Assembly (NCBI GenBank): GCA_902760805.1 | Contig: CACWHY010000017.1 | Coordinates: 1-43,714, forward strand | DNA length: 43,714 nt | Reading direction: 5' to 3' | From: Ruminococcus flavefaciens | Lineage (GTDB): Bacteria > Bacillota > Clostridia > Oscillospirales > Ruminococcaceae | Shown here: positions 1 through 7,772 of the stretch, piece after piece | Layout of the letters: every line of letters starts with the position of its first letter | Numbering within the stretch: the first letter of the stretch is position 1 | The notes under the pieces: model-generated | The model's database searches: none | Told to the model about the DNA's origin: nothing | The model's input: only the letters and a program-made list of their open reading frames with translations | Translations under genes and position numbers: made by a program

Positions 1-21
1 TGCAATGTCAAACCTTCAGTG

Positions 22-131
22 CCCACTTTAGTGGGTGAGCCTGTATTCGCCCCTTTTAGGGGCTGTGCAAACCACCACTTCAGTGGTGGTTATGATTTGC
101 CATTTTAGAATGGACATCACCTTTGTCCATT
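22..131. mobile_element. cluster of four hairpins, possible IS200/IS605-type end
   Basis: Four short perfect hairpins follow one another: CCCAC/GTGGG with loop TTTA (22-35), GCCCC/GGGGC with loop TTTTA (49-63), a 9-bp stem around loop TTCA (70-91, arm ACCACCAC), and AATGGACA/TGTCCATT (109-131). None is followed by a T-run, so they are not ordinary terminators. Consecutive small hairpins at an edge next to broken accessory genes are typical of IS200/IS605 ends, where they are bound by the TnpA transposase and can also form part of the TnpB guide RNA. No transposase lies inside the window, so the assignment is an inference. Confidence 0.35.
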
Positions 132-242
132 CCTGTCCTATGGTTTTACGTTCATTCCGAGTATACTTGAATTATGGAGAACGAGTACAGCAGCAGAAAT
201 AAGCTGTACCGATCCCAAATACTATTCAAGGAGGTCATCAGA

Positions 243-510
243 ATGAAGATGACAAAGAACGGTGTAGCCGTTATCGGTATCGACCACGGCTACGGAAACA
301 TCAAGACGGCGAACACCATAACTCCCACAGGAGTTACCGCCTACGACAAGAAGCCTGTCTTTGAGGGAACTATGCTGTTTTATGACAACACCTACTAAAA
401 ATAGGTGACGTTCATAAGACATATATTCCTGATAAGTCCGAGGATATGGACAATTACATCTGCACTCTCTATGGTATAGCGAGAGAGCTTAGCCGTGAGA
501 ATACGGTGAA
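243..510 (+). pseudogene. ParM/StbA-like actin ATPase, N-terminal remnant
   Basis: An AAGGAGGT site precedes ATG 243. The product begins like plasmid-segregation actin ATPases of the ParM/StbA family, with the phosphate-1 loop pattern GIDHGYGNIKTA, and runs to FYDNTY before a stop at about 396. Reading on in the next frame restores family-like sequence (KIGDVHKTYIPDKSEDMDNY, then ICTLYGIARELSREN), so one base, probably a C of a second Tyr codon, has been lost near 397. Similarity ends near 500, where a different reading frame begins, so the remaining two thirds of the gene is deleted. The intact protein would form filaments that partition plasmids or conjugative elements. This copy cannot work. 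Confidence 0.65.
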
Positions 511-1444
511 GACGGACTGCTCATCGAGGCGGAAGGCTTTGATTATCCTCGCCTTTCCATGTTCGTACCTGATGCTAAGTCAATCTACGAAAGGTACCAG
601 ACTTCCGAATCCGAACTGAAACTTCATGACATGATTAAGGATACTGTTGAAAAGATCGCTGAAATCGCACACAAAGATAAAACAGACTTCACATCGGCTG
701 ATATGATTGACATGGACGAGGTCGAGAGTCTTGTCAAAAATGCTATCGTGCAGCAGCTCGCCATGCGAAATGATATCAAAATGGCTGAGAACACTGACAT
801 TGGAGTTGACTTTCAGCCGGATATCCATGTTGAGGCTGAGAAGCTCACCGAGCTGAAGTTCTATTGTTCCCTTAAAGTTCAGCGAGAAATTCATCCTACA
901 TTCGATGAGGACGGAGAAGATGAATTCTTCGAGGACACTGAGGAACTCTCCGATTTCGAGGCACTTGAGTATAGAGGATCATACATACAGCATAGTTGGA
1001 TATGAGGGAGATGAGTTAAATGCTTTGATTCCCGATAACTACGGCGGAACAAAAGTAACCGTTATTTGCGATAAAGTATTTACAGGACATAGTGAAATAG
1101 CTTCAGTGACAGTACCCGATACGGTAACTGATATGGGGGAGTTTGTATTTGAAAGCTGCTATAACCTGAAGTATATCAAACTATCCTCTGAATTACGATA
1201 TTTATGGGGATACACATTCTGCCGCTGTGGTATAGAAGAAATAATACTTCCAGACAAGTTGAAATCAATCCCTCCTTTTGCTTTTAAGGAATGTAAAAAT
1301 CTGAAAAGAGTCGTTTGCGGGGCAGAAATGAAGAAAATCTATTCATGGGCGTATGCCGGTTGTGATAACCTTAAAGAGGTTATTCATAAGGACGATGTCG
1401 AGATAAGTCCTGGTGCCTTCAAAGATAAAAAACTGAATACATAA
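499..1444 (+). pseudogene. leucine-rich-repeat protein broken by a frameshift
   Basis: The first part (open from 499, ATG at 559) encodes an acidic region I do not recognise, containing MFVPDAKSIYERYQ and ending in a Glu/Asp-rich stretch. It stops at 1005. The overlapping frame to 1444 encodes BspA-type leucine-rich repeats (LRR_5), with repeated patterns such as VFESCYNLKYIKLS and AFKECKNLKRV. Removing one A at about 973 joins the halves smoothly as ALEYEDHTYSIVGYEG, so this was probably one gene of about 315 codons now split by a single-base insertion. The 5' end is fused to the parM remnant by a deletion near 500, so the true start is lost. The LRR half could still be translated only if it has an unseen start. 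Confidence 0.6.
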
Positions 1445-1452
1445 ATTATGAC

Positions 1453-1474
1453 AAAAGGCTTAAAATAGCCTTTT
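1453..1474 (+). terminator. hairpin after the LRR remnant
   Basis: AAAAGGCT and AGCCTTTT form an 8-bp stem with a 6-nt loop, 9 nt after the LRR stop. The terminal Ts of the stem serve as a short U tract. Confidence 0.5.
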
Positions 1475-1516
1475 GCCGTATGTCATCAATTTTGTTAAGC
1501 ACAGACATATAGAGCG

Positions 1517-1560
1517 CCCATAAAATTTGAACAGTAATGTTCGGTTTTATGGGTTTTTTT
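1517..1560 (+). terminator. intrinsic terminator
   Basis: CCCATAAAA and TTTTATGGG pair, with inner TTGAACA/TGTTCGG pairing around GTAA, followed by seven Ts. It is a strong rho-independent terminator closing the decayed left region. Confidence 0.75.
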
Positions 1561-1638
1561 ATTATATGGCTATATTACTGGTGAGATCTCCGCTCTGTTT
1601 TTTGTAGATATACAATAGATAGAAGATCTCCCGTAAAT

Positions 1639-1677
1639 GAAAAAGCCGTACAGGAAAGGGGGACTTCCTGTACGGCT
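1639..1677 (-). terminator. terminator of the secreted Ala/Pro/Glu-rich protein gene
   Basis: A perfect 13-bp stem (AGCCGTACAGGAA and its complement) has a loop of 8 nt and, read on the minus strand, ends in TTTTT. It lies about 140 nt after the stop codon at 1818. The long 3' untranslated stretch between them carries two more hairpins (a CCGGTGC stem near 1705-1725 and AACGG/CCGTT near 1750-1765). Confidence 0.75.
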
Positions 1678-1817
1678 GCGAAGGTCGAATGTATCCTGCT
1701 GCCCGGTGCGAGGTGGTTGCACCGGACAGCGTGACATCGTATCCTTTGGAACGGTCTTACCCGTTCTTTATTCTATTTTCACACTCTTCTATTCATAAAA
1801 AGGGGGGGAGGAAAGGA

Positions 1818-2531
1818 TCACTCTGCGAGCTCAGCGGGAGCAGCAGGAGCTTCGGGTGCTGCCGGAGGAACGGGTGCCTCGTGATGAGCAGGAGCCTCGG
1901 GTGCCTTGGGAGCCTCGGGTGCCTCAGGAGCAGCAGGTGCCTCGGGAGCAGCGGGGGCCTCAGGTGCAGCAGGAGCCTCAGGGGGAACAGGTGCATCAAC
2001 GGGAGCCTCGGGCGCTGCCGGAGGAACAGGTGCATCAGCAGGAGCTTCCGGTGCCTTGGGGCCCTTGTCCAGCTTGCCGCAAATTTCAAACCATACTTCC
2101 TTCTGCTCATCGCCCTTGAAATCCTTTGCCTCGAGATCGAATGTCTCAGCGATGATATCCTTCAGTTCCTTGAAACCTAAAGGCTTTTCAGGCTTCTCAG
2201 CCTCCTCGGGAGCTGCGGGAGCCTCAGGAGCTTCCGGTGCCTCAGGCTTGATCTCCTCCGCAGGAGCCTCAGGCTTGATCTCGTCCTCAGGAGCAGGCTC
2301 TGCGATTTCCTCAGCCTCTGTATCAGCTTCGGCCTCTTCAGCAGGAGCCTCTTCCTCAGCAGGAGCTACCTCTTCAGACTCGGCCTCGTCGTCGATCTCG
2401 ATCACTGTTGCTGTCTCCTCAGCCTTCTCTTCCTTAACCTCATTTGAGCTTGCAAATGCGCTTGCTCCTGTAGCTACAGAAAGAGCTGCGATAGCTGAGA
2501 TCACTGCGATGATCTGCTTTCTTGTTTTCAT
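1818..2531 (-). CDS. secreted Ala/Pro/Glu-rich low-complexity protein, putative SigI target
   Basis: I do not recognise this family. The N-terminus is a clear signal peptide (MKTRKQIIAVISAIAALS, then AxA near residue 25). The mature chain is very acidic and made of EAP, PAAPEAP and EEAPAEEA repeats, interrupted by one ordered-looking stretch around residues 115-155 containing GFKELKDIIAETFDLEAKDF and two aromatic/Cys positions (WFEICGK). There is no sortase motif, dockerin or transmembrane anchor at the C-terminus. AAAGGAG lies just upstream of three candidate ATGs (2540, 2537, 2531); I prefer 2531, which gives 237 residues. It sits behind the rsgI terminator and has its own SigI-like promoter. 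It may be a wall-spanning stalk, a decoy or a peptidoglycan-associated protein; these are guesses. Confidence 0.7.
   Translation of the reverse strand: MKTRKQIIAVISAIAALSVATGASAFASSNEVKEEKAEETATVIEIDDEAESEEVAPAEEEAPAEEAEADTEAEEIAEPAPEDEIKPEAPAEEIKPEAPEAPEAPAAPEEAEKPEKPLGFKELKDIIAETFDLEAKDFKGDEQKEVWFEICGKLDKGPKAPEAPADAPVPPAAPEAPVDAPVPPEAPAAPEAPAAPEAPAAPEAPEAPKAPEAPAHHEAPVPPAAPEAPAAPAELAE
1827..2060 (-). repeat. degenerate EAP/PAAPEAP coding repeats
   Basis: The 3' third of the secreted-protein gene is a run of short in-frame repeats built on GCTCCTGAGG-like units (for example GGAGCCTCGGGTGCC-type blocks on the plus strand). They also open long Gly/Ser/Ala-rich and Arg-rich frames on other strands, which are by-products. 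Such a tract is prone to slippage, so its length may differ between strains. Confidence 0.65.
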
Positions 2532-2597
2532 GGTCATCATTCTCCTTTACATTGATTTAGATTTTCCGTGGACGCTTTTGGCGTTCTGTCTATAGGT

Positions 2598-2625
2598 TAC
2601 GCAGGTCCTTTTCAAAAAACGGGGT
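2598..2625 (-). promoter_or_regulatory. SigI-like promoter of the secreted-protein gene
   Basis: On the minus strand ACCCC (2621-2625) and CGTA (2598-2601) are 19 nt apart, preceded by an A/T-rich run and followed by CTATA. ACCCC plus CGAA/CGWA is the known SigI promoter type. The same layout, with long runs of identical bases (GACCCCGTTTT, TGAAAA, CTGCG), occurs upstream of sigI at 4524-4551. Confidence 0.7.
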
Positions 2626-2720
2626 CGGAGAAAAATTTTTTTGAGATTTAGAAATGATCTTTCCGGCATCGGGCGTATACATAGTTCTGCGCCTTTGGAT
2701 CTTAGCAGAAGCAGAGCATG

Positions 2721-2749
2721 AAAAAGCGCCCTGGCAGGTAGGGCGCTTT
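2721..2749 (-). terminator. terminator of sigI-rsgI
   Basis: AGCGCCCT and AGGGCGCT form an 8-bp stem with a 7-nt loop, followed on the minus strand by TTTTT, starting 5 nt after the rsgI stop. Confidence 0.85.
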
Positions 2750-2753
2750 CTCG

Positions 2754-3776
2754 TTAGGGAAGGACGATCGGGTCGTTTGGAAGCTGAATCTCAGGGCTAT
2801 CGCCGGAAGGTATAGCTTCTGCTGTCTGTGCTTCTGGAGCGTTTTCCTGGAGCAGCGGAGCAGGCTTTTCCTCCGGCATAGAAAGCGGCGGCCTTATCTC
2901 ATGGGGCGGCTGGTTTCCGGGAGCTTCCGGTGGCGGAGGAGGAGCATCTTCTCCGGGCGGAGCAGGATCATCGTGGTCAGCCGGCGCTTCGGGAGCGGCA
3001 GGCTCTGCATCATTGGCTGCTGCCGGTGCTTCGGGAGCCGGTGCAGGCGGCGCATCCGGCTCTGCTGGCTTCTCTGGCTCTTCCGGAGCGGATACTCCCT
3101 TTTCAGGAGACGGGGGATCCGGCGCCTTGTCCTCGGCTTCGTGTCCGGGAGCCGGCGGCTTCGGCACAGCAGGCTTTTCTTCCTCTGCCGGGGCAGGAGG
3201 AGCCTGAGGCTTGGTATACTCGTCCATGCTGCGGACTTCCGGAGCTATGCTCAGTCCGGAAAGCTCCTGCTCAAGCTCTTTTTTCAGCGAATCGCTGCTG
3301 CCGTTCTGCCCGGAGATGTATACCGAAACTGTATCGCCGTCGGATATATAGCCTTTGGACTTGCTCAGCTCAAGTATATCTCGGACAGCCTCATTCTTGT
3401 CCTTGCCGGTGAGGTCGCTTCCGCTGAGGAGCTCCTCGCCGTCGGGAGACAAGATCTCTGTGCTGATGACTTTGTCCTTCTTGTTGATGTACAGCTTCAC
3501 CTCAGCGCTTGCGGAGACGATAAGTGTGGAGCTGGTCTTGTAATTCACCGAGTACAGGTGGTATCCTGTACAGCAGGCAATGGCAAGGCAAGCTGCCGCT
3601 GCGGCGACTTTTATAATGATGTTCCTTGATGTGCGGGGCTCTTTTTTCTCCATGAGAATTGGGTCGCTGACGGTCTGCCCCACTTTATAGCCCATGTTTG
3701 CCGAGAAAGCAAAGCTGGAATCCTCGCCCATGAGCACTGCATAGCCGTTGTGTATCTCCATGACCATATATTTCAC
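2754..3776 (-). CDS. rsgI: RsgI-type transmembrane anti-sigma factor
   Basis: RsgI holds SigI at the membrane and releases it on an outside signal. Residues 1-45 match the RsgI N-terminal sigma-binding domain (MVMEIHNGYAVLMGEDSSFA, then VGQTV). Residues about 53-74 form the single membrane helix. Residues 80-175 match the RsgI middle domain (KLYINKKDKVIS, then NEAVRDILELSKSKGYI). The rest, about 190-340, is Pro/Ala/Glu-rich and looks disordered; no carbohydrate-binding module is visible. The segment where family members carry the self-cleaving Asn-Pro (usually NPS) reads VSASAEVKL, so the cleavage site is missing. The start is GTG, overlapping the sigI stop by 4 nt (GTGA), with AAAGGTGG upstream; the two genes are co-transcribed and coupled. 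Confidence 0.85.
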   Translation of the reverse strand: MKYMVMEIHNGYAVLMGEDSSFAFSANMGYKVGQTVSDPILMEKKEPRTSRNIIIKVAAAAACLAIACCTGYHLYSVNYKTSSTLIVSASAEVKLYINKKDKVISTEILSPDGEELLSGSDLTGKDKNEAVRDILELSKSKGYISDGDTVSVYISGQNGSSDSLKKELEQELSGLSIAPEVRSMDEYTKPQAPPAPAEEEKPAVPKPPAPGHEAEDKAPDPPSPEKGVSAPEEPEKPAEPDAPPAPAPEAPAAANDAEPAAPEAPADHDDPAPPGEDAPPPPPEAPGNQPPHEIRPPLSMPEEKPAPLLQENAPEAQTAEAIPSGDSPEIQLPNDPIVLP

Positions 3777-4510
3777 TGCTGTTCACCACCTTTAAGTACT
3801 TGCATTATGTGTCCTCGCATGATCTCATAGCCGTTTGTGCATATCAGCAGGACTGCCACGAGATAGCGCCTGTGTCTTTCGAGAGATTTTTTCTCCACAT
3901 CTGCGCCCTCCGCCAGCTTTGAGATAGGCACCTTCCTGGTGCGGAGGAAGTCCTCCAGTATCTCCGGCTTGCTCCTAGCGTAGCGCACTGCCTTCCTGCA
4001 TATCTCCAGAGTGCGGCGCTGACGGGGAGAATTGTCTGCTATATCGCTCATAGATACGCCGAAATCCTTCATCTGCTCGCTGAGCTCGTTTATTTCCTGC
4101 TGGGTGGCCTCTCTGAGCTCGGCATCGGCGTATTCATCCTTGTCGTCTGCAATGGTGTCGATGAGCTGGTCTTTTTCGTTGTTGGGCTGATCCAGGGAAA
4201 TGATGCCACGGCTTCGTTTTTCTTTGCGATAGTTATCGATGAGCCGGTTTTTTATGTACAGGGATGCGAATTTCAGGAAGGAGCCCCGGAGCCTGGAATA
4301 GTTCCGTATGGCTTCATAAAATGCGAACATGGCGATGCTCAGCTCATCATCGCTCTCCCTGGGCGGACGATCCATGAATCTGGACGTCTCGGAACGGATG
4401 AAGGGCATATATGCGGCTATCAGTTCATCGGCAGCACGGCTGTTCGACTTTGCTTCATAGACCTTGGATATGAGTTGTTTTGCATCTTGATCCACAGTCA
4501 CCACCCCCAT
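3773..4510 (-). CDS. sigI: RNA polymerase sigma factor SigI
   Basis: This 245-residue protein has sigma-70 region 2 (about residues 55-105, including SIAMFAFYEAIRNYS and LYIKNRLIDNYRKEKR) and the SigI-type C-terminal domain with RKVPISKLAEGADVEKKSLE and RHRRYLVAVLLI (about 185-230). SigI directs polymerase to ACCCC/CGAA-type promoters; in Bacillus it answers heat, in cellulolytic clostridia polysaccharide or wall cues. ATG 4508-4510 has no good ribosome site; the GGGGGTGGTG right after it could instead serve GTG starts a few codons downstream. The promoter at 4524-4551 fits SigI itself, implying autoregulation, with rsgI as the built-in brake. Confidence 0.88.
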   Translation of the reverse strand: MGVVTVDQDAKQLISKVYEAKSNSRAADELIAAYMPFIRSETSRFMDRPPRESDDELSIAMFAFYEAIRNYSRLRGSFLKFASLYIKNRLIDNYRKEKRSRGIISLDQPNNEKDQLIDTIADDKDEYADAELREATQQEINELSEQMKDFGVSMSDIADNSPRQRRTLEICRKAVRYARSKPEILEDFLRTRKVPISKLAEGADVEKKSLERHRRYLVAVLLICTNGYEIMRGHIMQVLKGGEQQ

Positions 4511-4523
4511 ATTGTTTATAGTA

Positions 4524-4551
4524 TGCGCAGCGTTTTTTCAGAAAACGGGGT
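4524..4551 (-). promoter_or_regulatory. SigI-like promoter of sigI-rsgI
   Basis: On the minus strand ACCCC (4547-4551) and CGCA (4524-4527) are separated by 19 nt, with CTATAA just after. It aligns base for base over most of its length with 2598-2625. The predicted transcript leader before ATG 4510 would be only about 10 nt. Confidence 0.7.
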
Positions 4552-4619
4552 CGCACAGAAATTTTTTTCTTTTTTGTATTATAGCATTGATCCCGTCGCC
4601 CGTCAATACGCAGATATGC

Positions 4620-4648
4620 AAAAAGGCTGCCCGGAATACCGGACAGCC
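4620..4648 (-). terminator. terminator of glnN
   Basis: GGCTG-CCGG and CCGG-CAGCC form an interrupted stem with loop AATA right after the glnN stop; minus-strand reading ends in TTTTT. A T-run also follows on the plus strand, so it may act both ways. Confidence 0.8.
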
Positions 4649-4654
4649 AGTTTT

Positions 4655-6760
4655 TTATACTGAGAACAGAAGGGTTGTGTAGGAGGGCAGAGGCCAGATG
4701 TCCTCGCTGACATTGGTCTCGGTCTCATCCACGATACATCTCAGGGTCTGCATCTGAGCGAATACCACATCTCTGTAGTATCTTGCGGAGGGAAGTCCGC
4801 ACTCCTGCTCCTGAGCAGCGATGACCTTCTCCTCAAGAACAGCGGTCTCCTTGTAGATGCCCTCTGTGAGGGAGGACAGCTTAGCAGCCAGATCCTTCTC
4901 AACAGAAGCCGTTATGCCCATAGCCTCCTTGGAAGCGCCTGTGTCGCAGATGTCCTTAGTGTAGCGGAAAACAGCAGGCAGGATCTTCTTCCTTACCAGG
5001 TCGATCATAGTGAGAGCCTCAATGTTGATGACCTTGCTGTAGTTCTCCAGCAGCACCTCAGTTCTTGCCTTCAGCTCAAGCTCGCTGTAAACACGGAACT
5101 TCTCGAAAAGCGCAACGCTCTTGGGAGTGATGTACTCAGGGAGTGCATCGGGAGTTGACACCAGATTTGGCAGGTGTCTAACGTTAACGGCCTCTTCCAG
5201 CCACTCCTCGGAGTATCCGTTGCCGTTGTAGATGATCTGCTTGTGCTCCTTGATGGTCTTTACCAGCAGATCCTTCAGATCCTTCTTGAAATTCTGGGAA
5301 TTTTCCAGCTCGTCAGCGAACTGGCAAAGCTCCTCAGCAACGATAGTATTGATGATAGTGTTCGTACATGAGATAGAGTCAGCAGAGCCCAGCATACGGA
5401 ACTCGAACTTGTTTCCGGTGAAGGCGAAGGGAGAAGTTCTGTTTCTGTCGGTGGTATCCTTGGGGAAGTCCGGCAGCACGTCAACGCCGATCTCGAAGGT
5501 CTTGTTGTCGCCGTAGGAATACTTCGTGCCGTTCTCCAGAGCCTCGATAACGCCCTCCAGCTCGCTTCCGATGAAGACAGAAACGATAGCAGGAGGAGCC
5601 TCGTTTGCGCCAAGGCGGTGGTCGTTTCCGGCGGAGGCTGCGGACAGTCTCAGCAGGGGAGCGTACTCATGAACGCCCTTGATGATAGCGCAGAGGAATG
5701 TGAGGAACTGCAAATTGTTCTGAGGAGTATCGCCGGGATCCAGCAGATTTTGGCCATCGTTTGTAGACATGGACCAGTTGTTGTGCTTACCGGAGCCGTT
5801 CACGCCTGCGAAGGGCTTCTCATGGAGGAGGCAGTACAGACCGTGCTTGATCGCAATCTTCTTCATGATCTCCATGGTGAGCTGATTGTGGTCAGCGGCG
5901 ATATTTGATGTGGTGAAGACGGGAGCCAGCTCGTGCTGTGAGGGAGCCACCTCGTTGTGCTTGGTCTTGGCGTAGATGCCCAGCTTCCACAGCTCTTCGT
6001 CCAGATCCTTCATGTAGTCGGAAACTCTCTGCTTGATATTTCCGTAGTAGTGATCCTCCAGCTCCTGTCCCTTGGGAGGCTTAGCGCCGAAGAGCGTACG
6101 TCCGGTGATCACCAGATCCTCACGCTGGTCGAAATACTTCTTGTCTACCAGGAAATACTCCTGCTCAGGGCCAACGGTAGTGGTGACTCTTGTGCAGGTG
6201 GTGTTGCCGAAGAGTCTGAGGATCCTCAGAGCCTGCTCACTGAGCACGTCCATAGAGCGGAGAAGGGGAGTCTTCTTGTCCAGGATCTCGCCGGTATATG
6301 AGCAGAACGCAGTAGGTATGTAAAGGGAATTGTCCTTAACGAAAGCGCATGAAGTGGGGTCCCAAGCGGTATAGCCTCTTGCCTCGAAGGTAGAGCGGAG
6401 ACCGCCCGAGGGGAAGGAGGAAGCGTCGGGCTCGCCCTTGACCAGCTCCTTGCCGGAGAACTCAAGGATCACCTCGCCCTTGCCGTGGGGATTGATGAAG
6501 GCGTCGTGCTTTTCAGCGGTAACGCCGGTCATAGGCTGGAACCAGTGGGTATAGTGAGTAGCTCCACGCTCCACAGCCCAGTCCTTCATAGCGTTGGCAA
6601 CAACGTCAGCAATGTCCTTATCAAGAGCGATACCCAGCTGCTTGGTGCGCTGAACAGACTTGTACACAGTCTTAGGCAGGCGCTCTCTCATGACCCGGTC
6701 GCTGAAAACGTTGCAGCCGAAGAACTCAGCCACGTTTTTTCCGTTTGTGATCTCTGACAT
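4655..6760 (-). CDS. glnN: glutamine synthetase type III
   Basis: It makes glutamine from glutamate, ammonia and ATP in the cytoplasm, the main ammonia-assimilating step in ruminococci. At 701 residues it has the length of type III enzymes, about 250 longer than GlnA. Visible family motifs are the GSIII N-terminus ([13 protein letters not shown]), [11 protein letters not shown] (metal-binding glutamates), [31 protein letters not shown] (catalytic-site glycine/His loop) and [26 protein letters not shown] precedes the ATG. The gene stands alone between a consensus promoter with a leader of about 115 nt and its own terminator. The assignment is secure. Confidence 0.97.
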   Translation of the reverse strand: MSEITNGKNVAEFFGCNVFSDRVMRERLPKTVYKSVQRTKQLGIALDKDIADVVANAMKDWAVERGATHYTHWFQPMTGVTAEKHDAFINPHGKGEVILEFSGKELVKGEPDASSFPSGGLRSTFEARGYTAWDPTSCAFVKDNSLYIPTAFCSYTGEILDKKTPLLRSMDVLSEQALRILRLFGNTTCTRVTTTVGPEQEYFLVDKKYFDQREDLVITGRTLFGAKPPKGQELEDHYYGNIKQRVSDYMKDLDEELWKLGIYAKTKHNEVAPSQHELAPVFTTSNIAADHNQLTMEIMKKIAIKHGLYCLLHEKPFAGVNGSGKHNNWSMSTNDGQNLLDPGDTPQNNLQFLTFLCAIIKGVHEYAPLLRLSAASAGNDHRLGANEAPPAIVSVFIGSELEGVIEALENGTKYSYGDNKTFEIGVDVLPDFPKDTTDRNRTSPFAFTGNKFEFRMLGSADSISCTNTIINTIVAEELCQFADELENSQNFKKDLKDLLVKTIKEHKQIIYNGNGYSEEWLEEAVNVRHLPNLVSTPDALPEYITPKSVALFEKFRVYSELELKARTEVLLENYSKVINIEALTMIDLVRKKILPAVFRYTKDICDTGASKEAMGITASVEKDLAAKLSSLTEGIYKETAVLEEKVIAAQEQECGLPSARYYRDVVFAQMQTLRCIVDETETNVSEDIWPLPSYTTLLFSV

Positions 6761-6880
6761 ACGAAATACTCCTCCTTAAAATAAAAAGGCAGTCCGACTG
6801 TACAGCAGAAATGATCTGCTCAAAAACAATCGAAACGCCTTTGTTTCCATTGATATTCAATTATATTCTTCTATTCACTA
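6761..6880 (-). other. glnN 5' untranslated leader
   Basis: The roughly 115-nt leader contains AGCAGA/TCTGCT and CAGTC/GACTG hairpins, the second followed by CCTTTTT before the ribosome site. This could act as an attenuator, but I see no known glutamine riboswitch signature. Confidence 0.35.
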
Positions 6881-6909
6881 ATTATATCCCCGAAGCAGCG
6901 GTTTGTCAA
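6881..6909 (-). promoter_or_regulatory. sigma-A promoter of glnN
   Basis: Perfect consensus on the minus strand: TTGACA (6904-6909), 17 nt, TATAAT (6881-6886). Confidence 0.9.
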
Positions 6910-6984
6910 GGGCTTTTGAGCAGTTTATGGCAATTGCCCTGTTTTATCCGGAAATCCTCATGAATATTGGGATATTAGCCAGTA

Positions 6985-7497
6985 TCAGCTCTTCCGGGAG
7001 ATGACCGAGCCTACTTTTTTCAGCTTGGGGACGCAGAATTCCAGCACAGCGCAGTATTTGTCCACCACCGTGATGACATAGGTCTCCTTGTAAGAGGGCA
7101 GACCTCTGGTGACAGGCCACATATGCTTCTCGATCATGTCTCTTTCAAGAGGCGAGATCTGGGTGAGCCTGTCTGCGTTCCGGCAGGCGATATCGGCGTG
7201 ATTTTGGCTGTGTGAGGGCTGACCCTTGACCTTGGAGCTGTTGTACTCCTTCCTATTGTAGAAGAACAGGTCGTGGAGCAGTCCGGCTCTGGCGGCAGAG
7301 CGGGCATTGAGCTTGAGCTTGCGGCAGACCAGAAAGCTGTAGTAGGACACGTTCACACAGTGCTGGAAACGAGTGGTGGAGATGTGATGAGTGATCTCCT
7401 TGAGCTGCTGGAGCTCCTGAGCACCGATAAGGTCGCCGATGCAATCGTAATAGCTGTGTATAGTGAGCTCCTTCTTGGAGCAGATAGCTTTGAGCAT
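6985..7497 (-). CDS. HD-domain metal-dependent phosphohydrolase
   Basis: A 170-residue cytosolic protein with the ligand pattern of HD hydrolases: H46 (RFQHC), H75-D76 (LLHDL), H100 (NHAD), H125 and D146 (VVDKY). The family removes phosphate from nucleotides or cyclic nucleotides; the substrate here is unknown. A longer frame runs upstream to 7551, but its first codons contain the promoter's TATAAT, and AGAAGGAAG lies 10 nt before the ATG at 7497, so translation begins there. It stands alone, divergent from the lipoprotein gene, and ends about 75 nt before the glnN promoter with no clear terminator, so some read-through into glnN is possible. Confidence 0.8.
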   Translation of the reverse strand: MLKAICSKKELTIHSYYDCIGDLIGAQELQQLKEITHHISTTRFQHCVNVSYYSFLVCRKLKLNARSAARAGLLHDLFFYNRKEYNSSKVKGQPSHSQNHADIACRNADRLTQISPLERDMIEKHMWPVTRGLPSYKETYVITVVDKYCAVLEFCVPKLKKVGSVISRKS

Positions 7498-7539
7498 AGC
7501 AAAACTTCCTTCTGACGTCAAGATAGTTCCGTCAAACTC

Positions 7540-7568
7540 ATTATATCGCATTTTCAGACAAAAATCAA
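7540..7568 (-). promoter_or_regulatory. sigma-A promoter of the HD-domain gene
   Basis: Minus-strand TTGATT (7563-7568), 17 nt, TATAAT (7540-7545). Its position decides the start codon of the gene below it. Confidence 0.8.
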
Positions 7569-7658
7569 GGGCTCAAAGATATTTTTTGCTGAAATGTGAA
7601 TAATAAGTGAAATGTGAATGACAAAACGATGACTCTTTATTATAATTTGGGGAAAAAC

Positions 7659-7687
7659 TTGACAAACGGGAAGCAGCGGTGTATAAT
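7659..7687 (+). promoter_or_regulatory. sigma-A promoter of the lipoprotein gene
   Basis: TTGACA (7659-7664), 17 nt, TATAAT (7682-7687): perfect consensus, giving a leader of about 80 nt. Confidence 0.9.
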
Positions 7688-7772
7688 GATTAGTAGTATG
7701 CCGGTCATGCGGCTGAGAAATGCGGAAGCACTGTCCGCACAACCTATCCCTAAACATGAAAGGACCATGAAA

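Noticed and set aside
1-131. CRISPR array
   Set aside because: The hairpins differ in sequence and spacing; there is no repeated unit of 24-37 nt and no cas gene.
1906-2595. Gly/Ser/Ala-rich plus-strand frame opposite the secreted-protein gene
   Set aside because: It is the complement of the EAP repeats; no ribosome site, and the minus-strand gene has a signal peptide, promoter and terminator.
2901-3629. Arg/Ser-rich plus-strand frame over rsgI
   Set aside because: It is antisense to a well-supported gene and composed of low-complexity residues.
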